Positions 5,409 to 11,373 of a stretch of DNA of 14,263 bases are shown here, piece after piece (within the stretch, counting starts at the first letter, position 1; each line of letters opens with the position of its first letter). The notes under the pieces were generated by a model. The model searched no databases. It saw nothing but the letters and a program-made list of their open reading frames with translations, and was not told the DNA's origin. The DNA lies in NCBI GenBank assembly GCA_001003855.1, contig LCPX01000016.1:1-14263 (forward strand), read 5' to 3'. The stretch comes from Candidatus Moranbacteria bacterium GW2011_GWE1_49_15 (GTDB taxonomy: Bacteria > Patescibacteriota > Minisyncoccia > Moranbacterales > GWC2-37-73). The translations under genes and the position numbers were made by a program.

Positions 5409-7289
5409 TCAATTTTTCTTCTTTTTCTTTTCATCCTTTTTGTCTTGAACTCCCAGAACCTTTTCTTTTTCAACCGCGACGGCCGGTTGCTGGGCCCCGT
5501 TGCCATACAGGCTGGTGTACATCGGACTCTCTTTCGGATCCTCGGTCGGTTTCACCTTATAATGCTCCATCAGGAATTTCATCACCCTGCCGAACGCCGG
5601 AGCGGCCGTCGATTCGGCCCATTGGACGTCCTTGGGATTGGCGATCTTCACCAAAACTGCGAATTTAGGGTCATTTATCGGAGCATACCCCGCGAAAGAA
5701 CCGATTGTCAAACCTTCCTCGTAGCCGCTTGAACCGACTTTGGCCACCTGGGCGGTTCCCGTTTTTCCTCCCACCAGATAACCCGGGACATCGGCGCGTT
5801 TACCGTGGCCCTTGGTGACCACCGACCTGAGCATCTTGCCTACCTGCCTTGAGGCCTCTTCGGAAACGGCCCTTCCGATCTCTTCCGGCACCACTTCCTC
5901 CTCGGTGCCATCGGAATATATCATCCTTTCCACGATTTGCGGTTTCATAAGCTTCCCGCCGTTAGCCAAAGCGGCGTAGGCATTGACCATCTGCATCGGA
6001 GTGGCTGAAATTCCCTGCCCGAAAGATGCGGTAAAAAAGTTTATATTACGGTTGGTCTTTTCGATATTGACTATGTTTCCGGAAGCTTCCGCCGGCAATC
6101 CGACTCCCGTCTTCTGCCCGAATCCGAACCTTTTGGCATAATCCAAGAATTTGGAATTGCCCAGAAGTTTTTCCACGAAGATGACCCCCGTATTGATCGA
6201 TTCCTCCAATACCTGCGTCATCGTCTGCCTGCCATACACTTTTTCTTCGGAATTTTTCAATTTGTATCCGGCTTCCGAAATGAAACCGTTATCCACGTAT
6301 TCAGTATCCGGCGAAATTTTTCCGTCATCTATCCCCATGGCCATGGTAAACGGCTTAAAAATGGATCCGGGCTCATAGGGGGTGTTGACCGAAGGGTTGT
6401 TAAAAAGAGCGACGTCCTCGATTTTCGAATATTCGTTCGGGTTGAAATTCGGAAAATTGGCCATTGCCAGGATTTTTCCGGTAGCCGGTTCCATGACGAT
6501 GATATTCCCGTTGTCCGCACCGTGCTTCTCCACGGTTTCGCGGAGAATCTTCTCCACTTCATATTGCACGGTATGGTTTATGGTCAAAACGAGATTGGCT
6601 CCGTTTCTGGCCGGACGCAAATCTCGATCTGAAACCGAAATCCACCTTCCTCCCCCGTCCCTTTCCTGACTCACCGAACCGTCCTCCCCCTTGAGCTTTT
6701 TTTCCCAAAAAGACTCTGTCCCATACATGCCTCTCGTGTCGTCCCCATTGGAACCGACGAACCCGACGATCTGGGAAGCGAGCTCCTCTCCGGGATAGTA
6801 TCGGTAAATTTCCGGGGAAAACCTTACCCCCTTGATTCCCAAATCCTTCACTCTTTGGACCTGCTCATCGGAAAGCCTTCTCTTGATGACTTCGAAAGGA
6901 TCGTCCTTATCGGAAATTTTTCCCCGAAGCGTGTTCTCATCCAATTCCAAAAGAGATGAGAGTTTTTTCGCGGCATCCTCATGGTTTTCAATCTCTTTCG
7001 GCACCGCGTAAGCCATATGGAACTGCCTGTTCACGGCCAAGGGATACAATTCGCCTTCGTCCCCGAGGAAAATCTCGCCCCTGTTGGCTTCCAGCTCGGC
7101 CGTCACCTTGTGCTGGTTTTCAGCCAAGGCCCTGTAGGTTTCATTGGCCACCACCTGCAAAGAAAAAAGCCTGCCCACTAAAGCCAGGGCCATAAAAAAA
7201 ACGGAGAATACCAATATATATATCCTCCAGTATTTCCCGGATACCTCACCGTGGGCCTTATTGTTTCGAACGGTTCTGACGCTTCTCAT
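5409..7289 (-). CDS. ftsI: FtsI, class B penicillin-binding protein (septal transpeptidase)
   Basis: This membrane-anchored D,D-transpeptidase cross-links peptidoglycan at the division septum and is the target of beta-lactams. The 626 residues begin with a short basic cytoplasmic part, one membrane segment (about 22-44), a dimerisation/pedestal domain (about 60-215) and the transpeptidase domain. Active-site motifs are complete: S309-I-F-K312 (catalytic serine), S364-I-N366 and K509-T-G511. No PASTA repeats are seen. The C-terminal 35 residues are low-complexity, ending in KKDEKKKKKN, a basic cytosol-like tail on what should be the outer face. The start ATG follows a GGGGGG run 10 bases upstream, much like that of ftsL. 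Position after mraZ, rsmH and ftsL supports FtsI over the elongation-type PBP2. The gap to ftsL is 27 bases. Confidence 0.95.
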   Translation of the reverse strand: MRSVRTVRNNKAHGEVSGKYWRIYILVFSVFFMALALVGRLFSLQVVANETYRALAENQHKVTAELEANRGEIFLGDEGELYPLAVNRQFHMAYAVPKEIENHEDAAKKLSSLLELDENTLRGKISDKDDPFEVIKRRLSDEQVQRVKDLGIKGVRFSPEIYRYYPGEELASQIVGFVGSNGDDTRGMYGTESFWEKKLKGEDGSVSQERDGGGRWISVSDRDLRPARNGANLVLTINHTVQYEVEKILRETVEKHGADNGNIIVMEPATGKILAMANFPNFNPNEYSKIEDVALFNNPSVNTPYEPGSIFKPFTMAMGIDDGKISPDTEYVDNGFISEAGYKLKNSEEKVYGRQTMTQVLEESINTGVIFVEKLLGNSKFLDYAKRFGFGQKTGVGLPAEASGNIVNIEKTNRNINFFTASFGQGISATPMQMVNAYAALANGGKLMKPQIVERMIYSDGTEEEVVPEEIGRAVSEEASRQVGKMLRSVVTKGHGKRADVPGYLVGGKTGTAQVAKVGSSGYEEGLTIGSFAGYAPINDPKFAVLVKIANPKDVQWAESTAAPAFGRVMKFLMEHYKVKPTEDPKESPMYTSLYGNGAQQPAVAVEKEKVLGVQDKKDEKKKKKN

Positions 7290-7316
7290 CGTTGCACGCC
7301 CCCCAGCGTTTTATTT

Positions 7317-7700
7317 TTATCTTGCGGACATATTGAGAGCCAAAGGATTGGCGCCTTCCAAATAGGTCACGCTGTCAGCTTTGGACATATTGAGATCCTT
7401 ACTTGCCTGTTCTATCTTATATAGAGATTTCAATTCCGCTTCCCTGATGCGAAGCGACTCATTCTCGCCTTTTATTTGTGAAATTTCCTTTTCAATCTGC
7501 CTTATCTGATAGCCCTTCACAGCGCTCTGATTGATGGAATATATATACAAAAGTCCTGCGAATACGGCAAAAACAGCAACACCCACGACCGGATTGATGA
7601 ATCCAGCCACGCTCATGCTACGTTGTATTTCTGTTTTTCTTTTTTTTCCGGGCCTCCAGTTGCAGGAATTCCTGCGGATGACCACGTTGCGGCTTTGCAT
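7317..7700 (-). CDS. ftsL: FtsL-like division protein
   Basis: A bitopic membrane protein of the divisome, where FtsL with FtsB and FtsQ activates the FtsW-FtsI synthase. The 127 residues show a basic cytoplasmic N-terminus (1-34), one membrane segment (about 35-55) and a heptad-like coiled coil (about 60-97), followed by a short C-terminal part ending LNMSKADSVTYLE and a small tail. Sequence conservation in this family is low; the call rests on topology, length and position between rsmH and ftsI. The start is taken at 7700 because a GGGGG run lies 9 bases upstream, as at ftsI. An internal ATG at 7616 just before the membrane segment is an alternative. A second frame of 46 codons (7753-7613) overlaps the N-terminal part and its TGA overlaps that internal ATG. 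A perfect 14-bp palindrome (7662-7675) lies in the N-terminal coding part. Confidence 0.82.
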   Translation of the reverse strand: MQSRNVVIRRNSCNWRPGKKRKTEIQRSMSVAGFINPVVGVAVFAVFAGLLYIYSINQSAVKGYQIRQIEKEISQIKGENESLRIREAELKSLYKIEQASKDLNMSKADSVTYLEGANPLALNMSAR

Positions 7701-7749
7701 CGTTTTCGCGCCCCCTTACTTGCGCTTAAACTTTTTATTTTTGTTTTTT

Positions 7750-7816
7750 TCATGCGGAATCTGCACGGATGACACGACTATCTTTTTTACCGTACCAAAC
7801 GAACGGATCCCGCATG
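7750..7816 (-). promoter_or_regulatory. Hairpin with a 21-codon ORF between rsmH and ftsL
   Basis: Arms 7751-7761 and 7806-7816 pair over 11 bp as minus-strand RNA with one G-U pair; on the plus strand that pair is an A-C mismatch. A 21-codon frame (7815 down to 7750, beginning MRDPFVWYGKK) fills the hairpin exactly and its TGA overlaps a following ATG. It has no ribosome site. It may be an RNA processing or attenuation element, or a leader peptide. Confidence 0.35.
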
Positions 7817-7820
7817 CGTC

Positions 7821-8774
7821 CTATATCTTTTCAATGATTCTCAATTTGGCGCTTCTGGCTCTCGGATTCTCCTCCACTTCTTTCTCCGTCGGGACTATCG
7901 CCTTCCTGGTGACGAGTTTGGCGATCGGCTCCCTTCCGCAACGGCAGATGGGAAGCTCCGGCGGACATACGCACCCCCTGGACAACTCACGGAACAGATT
8001 TTTCACGATCCTGTCCTCTCCGCTGTGGAAAGTGATGATCGCGAGCCTTCCTTTTTTCAAAAGCGCTTCCGTTCCGTCAGCCACCAATTTTTTGAGAACC
8101 TCTAACTCGCTGTTCACTTCTATCCGTAGCGCCTGGAAAGTCTTGGTGGCGAAATGGATTTTTCCCCTCCTATACATTCCCGGCACCGAACCTTCTATTA
8201 TCGAAATGAGTTCCTTCGTCTTGGTTATCCTTTTTTCCTCCCTGGCCTTGCAGATTCCCCTGGCTATGCTTTTGGCATATTTTTCATCTCCGAATTCTCG
8301 CAGCACCTTGGTCAATTCTTCTTCGGAATATCCGTTCACGACCTTCTCCGCGGTCAACTCCCTTTTCCTGTCGAGCCTCATGTCCAACGGCGAATCGAAT
8401 CGGAAACTTATTCCCAAATCCTCGTCCTCCAACTGGTCGGAAGAAATACCCAGGTCCGCCATTATGGCATCGACACCGGCAATTTCCAGATCCTCCAAAC
8501 ACTCCTTTATTTTTTCAAAATTCTCATTTATCAAAATTATCTTCTCCCCATACTCCCTCAACCGCGCGTCCGCATCTATCTTTTTCCTGAAAGCCTCCAC
8601 GGCCCTCCCGTCTTGGTCGAACGCTATCAGTTTTCCGTCCGGCATTATCCTTTCCAGGATTTCCAAACTGTGTCCTCCTCCACCGAGAGTGGCGTCGACA
8701 ACGATGCTGCCGTTTTTCAACTTCATTCCCTCAATGGTCTCTTCGAACAGTACGGATTTATGGATACTTGACAT
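7821..8774 (-). CDS. rsmH: RsmH (MraW), 16S rRNA m4C1402 methyltransferase
   Basis: Methylates N4 of C1402 in the decoding centre of 16S rRNA using S-adenosylmethionine. The 317 residues match the usual family length of about 310. Visible motifs: HKSVLFEE (5-12), the SAM-binding DATLGGGGHS (27-36), AFDQD (51-55), DLGISSDQLED (107-117), FRFDSPLDMRLD (124-135), KTFQALRIEVNSEL (211-224), ITFHSGEDRIVK (247-258) and NPRARSAKLR (303-312). A small cysteine cluster (C268, C270, C277, C279) is near the C-terminus. The start is the ATG at 8774, where the conserved N-terminus begins; an upstream ATT at 8810 would lie in the AT-rich spacer. There is no Shine-Dalgarno before it, so translation may rely on an open, AU-rich leader. 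Second gene of the cluster. Confidence 0.97.
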   Translation of the reverse strand: MSSIHKSVLFEETIEGMKLKNGSIVVDATLGGGGHSLEILERIMPDGKLIAFDQDGRAVEAFRKKIDADARLREYGEKIILINENFEKIKECLEDLEIAGVDAIMADLGISSDQLEDEDLGISFRFDSPLDMRLDRKRELTAEKVVNGYSEEELTKVLREFGDEKYAKSIARGICKAREEKRITKTKELISIIEGSVPGMYRRGKIHFATKTFQALRIEVNSELEVLKKLVADGTEALLKKGRLAIITFHSGEDRIVKNLFRELSRGCVCPPELPICRCGREPIAKLVTRKAIVPTEKEVEENPRARSAKLRIIEKI

Positions 8775-8783
8775 CAAATTTCT

Positions 8784-8877
8784 AATTTCTAATTTTGAAT
8801 TTTTAATCAAATCCCAATGACTTAATGTTTAAAAATTAATTCATTAAAAATTCATTCGAAATTCAAAACTAAAAATT
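8784..8877. repeat. AT-rich imperfect inverted repeat between mraZ and rsmH
   Basis: Arms 8784-8802 and 8859-8877 (19 bases each) are complementary at 17 positions; the 117-base spacer between the two genes is almost entirely A and T, in contrast to its neighbours. Two copies of a TTTCTAA unit stand in tandem at the rsmH side. It could be a small palindromic mobile repeat or an RNA hairpin that modulates rsmH translation. Confidence 0.6.
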
Positions 8878-8891
8878 TAAAATTACGGTTT

Positions 8892-9326
8892 CTAATATAT
8901 TCCCAGCTTGCCCAACTGTTCGGCGATCTCGTCCGTGCTCGCCTCCGAGCTCGTCTTATACGCCTTCCACTTGTCCTCGTTCCAGACCTCCAATCGGTTG
9001 AAAAGTCCGGCCACGATGACGCTCCTGTCCAATTCCGCATACTCCTTGAGATAATCAGGGAGCAGGATCCTTCCTTGCTTGTCCAAATCCACATCGATCG
9101 CTCCTGCGAGCATGAGACGCACGAAACTTCTCGTTCCCGACTCCCCCATCGGAAGCGTACCAAGTTTTTCCGCGAGCTCCTTCCATGTTTTCAAAGGATA
9201 AACGAAGAGGCACTTGTCCAATCCCCTGGTCACCACAACTTTACTACCCAACTCTTTGCGGAACTTCGAAGGAAGCGCCAGGCGCTTTTTCGGATCCACG
9301 CTGTGTTGGTATTCTCCGATGAACAT
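8892..9326 (-). CDS. mraZ: MraZ, transcriptional regulator of the dcw cluster
   Basis: A DNA-binding repressor that in known bacteria controls its own operon by binding short direct repeats at the promoter. The 144 residues contain two SpoVT/AbrB-type half-domains, with core motifs DPKKRLALP (11-19) and DKQGRILLP (82-90), and the typical opening MFIGEYQHSVD. Length is normal for the family. The C-terminal tail (about 125-144) is acidic and helical. The ATG at 9326 follows no clear ribosome site. It is first in the minus-strand cluster mraZ-rsmH-ftsL-ftsI-murF; matching repeats stand just upstream at 9360-9384, strongly suggesting autoregulation. Confidence 0.97.
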   Translation of the reverse strand: MFIGEYQHSVDPKKRLALPSKFRKELGSKVVVTRGLDKCLFVYPLKTWKELAEKLGTLPMGESGTRSFVRLMLAGAIDVDLDKQGRILLPDYLKEYAELDRSVIVAGLFNRLEVWNEDKWKAYKTSSEASTDEIAEQLGKLGIY

Positions 9327-9359
9327 GGGGATTCGTTAGTGACAACTATTTGTTATTAC

Positions 9360-9384
9360 CCACTTGTCACCACTTTATTACACT
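9360..9384 (-). promoter_or_regulatory. MraZ operator: three direct repeats at 10-bp spacing
   Basis: On the minus strand AGTGT (9380-9384), AGTGG (9370-9374) and AGTGG (9360-9364) recur at exactly 10-bp steps, one helical turn apart, between the promoter at 9393-9421 and the mraZ start. Known MraZ sites are three or so G-rich (TGGG or GTGK) repeats with the same 10-bp period. Lying just after the predicted transcription start, bound MraZ would block transcription. Confidence 0.75.
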
Positions 9385-9392
9385 ACAATGTC

Positions 9393-9421
9393 ATTCTACC
9401 CCACCGCTCCACATGCGTCAA
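9393..9421 (-). promoter_or_regulatory. Main promoter of the dcw cluster
   Basis: Minus-strand -35 TTGACG (9416-9421, five of six), spacer of exactly 17 bases and -10 TAGAAT (9393-9398, five of six). Transcription would start near 9386, immediately ahead of the MraZ repeats, with a leader of about 60 bases. Confidence 0.72.
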
Positions 9422-9468
9422 CACTTCGAATGATGAAAAAAATGGCTTTCTCCCGGTTATATTTGGAG

Positions 9469-9477
9469 TTATCCACA
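9469..9477 (+). promoter_or_regulatory. Perfect DnaA box upstream of the mraZ promoter
   Basis: TTATCCACA, the DnaA consensus, lies about 48 bases upstream of the -35 of the dcw promoter. It is the second exact copy in the window; the other (3837-3845) also sits upstream of a minus-strand promoter in the same orientation. Confidence 0.45.
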
Positions 9478-9659
9478 CCGACCAACCCGCCTTGAACCAA
9501 AATCCTGCCATTCCTGTTTCCGCGCCTAAAAAATATTCCGCAAAAAAGAATCTGTCGCCCTCCAGGATATGCTTGATTTTTTATCCCGCTTCCTGTAATC
9601 TCATATGAAGCTTTCTTTACAATATATAAACCATATAAACCCGGAAATAGGAGAAGACG
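9478..9659. other. Intergenic region between mraZ control region and plus-strand gene
   Basis: No coding signal is seen. The stretch should carry the promoter of the plus-strand gene at 9660. Weak candidates are TTGATT with TAATCT 17 bases later (around 9573-9601) and TACAAT near 9618, but neither is convincing. With the MraZ repeats, promoter and DnaA box this accounts for the 333-base gap 9327-9659. Confidence 0.4.
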
Positions 9660-9953
9660 ATGGCGGAAATTCTGTCAGGAGTAAAAATCGCGGGAAAAGA
9701 ACAGGAAATTTATGCCGCCCTGGAAAAAGGCATGGCGGCCGTTTCCGAATGCATAACCAGGGAAGCCCATCATGAATGCATCGGCAAGCTCCATGTCTAC
9801 GTACTCGGCACCGCCCAGGAAAGCTTCATCAGGGAAAAATTTCCCTTTTGGAAAGAGGTGCGCCGGAACAACGTTTCGGTCTTCTGCGTCAGGGAAGGAT
9901 CGCTCAAAAAAATCGCCAGCATGATCCGCCAAGCGGTAAAAGGGGATCCGTAA
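9660..9953 (+). CDS. 97-residue protein of unknown function
   Basis: Not recognised. The ATG at 9660 follows TAGGAG by 6 bases, a good ribosome site. The predicted order is helix (13-34), strand (44-50, LHVYVLG), helix (52-67), strand (72-76, VSVFC) and helix (80-93), a compact alpha/beta fold without signal or membrane segments. Three cysteines (31, 40, 76) and an HHEC run (37-40) could bind metal, but the spacing is not a known motif. It is alone on the plus strand, divergent from the mraZ cluster and convergent with rubrerythrin, with which it shares a terminator. Confidence 0.82.
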   Translation: MAEILSGVKIAGKEQEIYAALEKGMAAVSECITREAHHECIGKLHVYVLGTAQESFIREKFPFWKEVRRNNVSVFCVREGSLKKIASMIRQAVKGDP

Positions 9954-9979
9954 GAAAAAACGAAATCGTTCGGAAACAA

Positions 9980-10010
9980 AAAAGAGCTGCGGCCAAACCA
10001 CAGCTCTTTT
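9980..10010. terminator. Bidirectional terminator
   Basis: A perfect 10-bp stem (9980-9989 with 10001-10010, AAAAGAGCTG and its complement) with an 11-base loop that can add two more pairs. T-runs follow in both directions: TTTTAATTTT on plus and six T on minus. It serves the unknown plus-strand gene and the convergent rubrerythrin gene. Confidence 0.88.
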
Positions 10011-10031
10011 AATTTTGTCTAAAAACCTATC

Positions 10032-10523
10032 TTATTCGAATCTGAAAAACTTGTCCTTCGTCGCTCCGCACACCGGACACCTCTCCGGAGCCTCGCCGAT
10101 TTCAGGATGTCCGCAAACCGAACAAATGAAATATTCCCTTTCTTCGATGTCACCGCCTTTTCCCAAAGCTTCGGAAAAAAGTTTCTCGTGGGTCTTTTCC
10201 ACGGCATTGGCGCGGAAGAATCCCAAGTGCGCCGCATTCTGCTCCTCGGATTTGGCCTCATCGATGAACTGCGGATACATCACGGTGAACTCATGCGTTT
10301 CACCGGCGATCGCCTCCTTCAGATTTTCCTCGGAATTTTTCACTTTGCCCGCGTTCTCAAGATGGGCCAATGCATGGACGGTTTCCCCTTCGGCCGCGAC
10401 ACGGAATAGCTTAGCCAAACCGGTCTTCCCTTCTTTTTCCGCCGCCTTGGCGAAAGCCAAATATCTTCTGTTAGCTTGCGACTCACCGGCGAATGCCGCC
10501 ATCAAATTCTCTTGCGTTTTCAT
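10032..10523 (-). CDS. rbr: Rubrerythrin (diiron peroxidase with rubredoxin domain)
   Basis: A cytoplasmic non-haem iron protein that reduces hydrogen peroxide in anaerobes, with electrons passed from its own rubredoxin centre. The 163 residues give a ferritin-like four-helix domain with the expected ligands E14 (AFAGES), E47 and H50 (EGETVHA), E75 and E78 (AIAGETHEF), E109 and H112 (AVEKTHE), then a rubredoxin domain with C134-x2-C137 and C149-x2-C152. The full set is present, so the enzyme should be active. The ATG at 10523 has no Shine-Dalgarno; an AT-rich stretch rich in TAATAA precedes it, and a leaderless or short-leader transcript is possible. It is transcribed alone and ends at the shared terminator. 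Confidence 0.96.
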   Translation of the reverse strand: MKTQENLMAAFAGESQANRRYLAFAKAAEKEGKTGLAKLFRVAAEGETVHALAHLENAGKVKNSEENLKEAIAGETHEFTVMYPQFIDEAKSEEQNAAHLGFFRANAVEKTHEKLFSEALGKGGDIEEREYFICSVCGHPEIGEAPERCPVCGATKDKFFRFE

Positions 10524-10619
10524 GGGTTATTTTTTCATATTAATTATTACCAGTTTATTTAATGATACCATATAAGCCTTATGCGCGCATTTAACCCACT
10601 GTCTTTTTCCAAATCCGAA

Positions 10620-10659
10620 TAAAAAGACGTCCTTTCCAAAAAATCTTGAAAAGGGCGTT
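10620..10659 (-). terminator. Terminator of the 180-residue gene
   Basis: Arms 10627-10635 and 10650-10658 form a 9-bp stem with one G-T pair and a 14-base loop; the minus-strand side continues CTTTTTATT. It lies about 33 bases after the stop of the gene ending at 10692. Confidence 0.7.
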
Positions 10660-10691
10660 ATAAGCAAAACGGATTCCGTAAAAGAAAATTT

Positions 10692-11234
10692 TCAAGCAAC
10701 CATACTGGTCTCCAGAAACCAGGCCATCTTTCCGGAATCTCCGGGATTTTCCTCGATTCCCTCGATTTCCGAAAGGGGGATTTGGACCGTCATGGCCCGA
10801 TAACCCCGATCCGTTGCCAAATCGGAACGCCCGACCCTTACGTGGGCATACTTGCCGACATGGTCCACGCTTTCGACACGTCCCAGCAGACTCTCATGAT
10901 TTCCCATGGAACTTCCTGGAACCCAGACCCAGTCACCCCCTTCGAGCACATGGACGACCTTGTTGATCATTTTCGAAAGCTTGTTCCGGCCTTCGATAAA
11001 ACTCATCCTTTCATCACGGAGATGTTCGGCGATCGCAAGTAGTCCTTCTACCTCCTCCTCGCCGAGAAGATGACGCCTTATGTCCGGAGAAAGGATCTCC
11101 AGAAACATCAAACACTCTTCCAGCCGGATCCTCGCCTCTGCCTCTCCCCTCATCGCGTTTTCTACAAGGGGAAGGATGTGCCTGACGAGCTTCCTGACCT
11201 TATTGTTGAACAATATCGCTGTCGCGGTTCCCAT
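10692..11234 (-). CDS. 180-residue protein of unknown function
   Basis: Not recognised. The ATG at 11234 is chosen because AAAGGAG stands about 8 bases upstream; the alternative start 10 codons earlier would place this site within the coding region. Residues 1-95 are predicted helical and charged. Residues 100-160 look like a small beta domain beginning DWVWVPGS, then alternating hydrophobic residues (LLGRVESVD, YAHVRVG, MTVQIPLSEIEGIEE), reminiscent of SH3-like or KOW-like barrels; this is inference. No cysteine cluster, signal or membrane segment is present. A 7-bp GC-rich hairpin (11252-11274) sits in the leader directly before the ribosome site and could modulate translation. It lies 139 bases downstream of the ABC transporter on the same strand, with no clear terminator between them. 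Confidence 0.83.
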   Translation of the reverse strand: MGTATAILFNNKVRKLVRHILPLVENAMRGEAEARIRLEECLMFLEILSPDIRRHLLGEEEVEGLLAIAEHLRDERMSFIEGRNKLSKMINKVVHVLEGGDWVWVPGSSMGNHESLLGRVESVDHVGKYAHVRVGRSDLATDRGYRAMTVQIPLSEIEGIEENPGDSGKMAWFLETSMVA

Positions 11235-11373
11235 GGCCTTTTCTCCTTTCCGCCCCACTGCCAAAAGACGGGGCTTTCGCGTTTAAGGAACTTTTTAACT
11301 CAAGATCGTTTATAAGAATATTACAAAGCAGGCCGCCGATACTTGCATTTTCCCGAAAAAACCTCCTCTCCTA

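Noticed and set aside
7662..7675. Perfect 14-bp palindrome GCAGGAATTCCTGC as an operator
   Set aside because: It lies inside the ftsL coding region away from any promoter and may be chance; noted with ftsL only.
7531..8820. 429-codon plus-strand ORF
   Set aside because: It is the antisense shadow of rsmH and ftsL, both of which show clear family motifs or topology; no ribosome site, and a serine/phenylalanine-rich low-quality translation.
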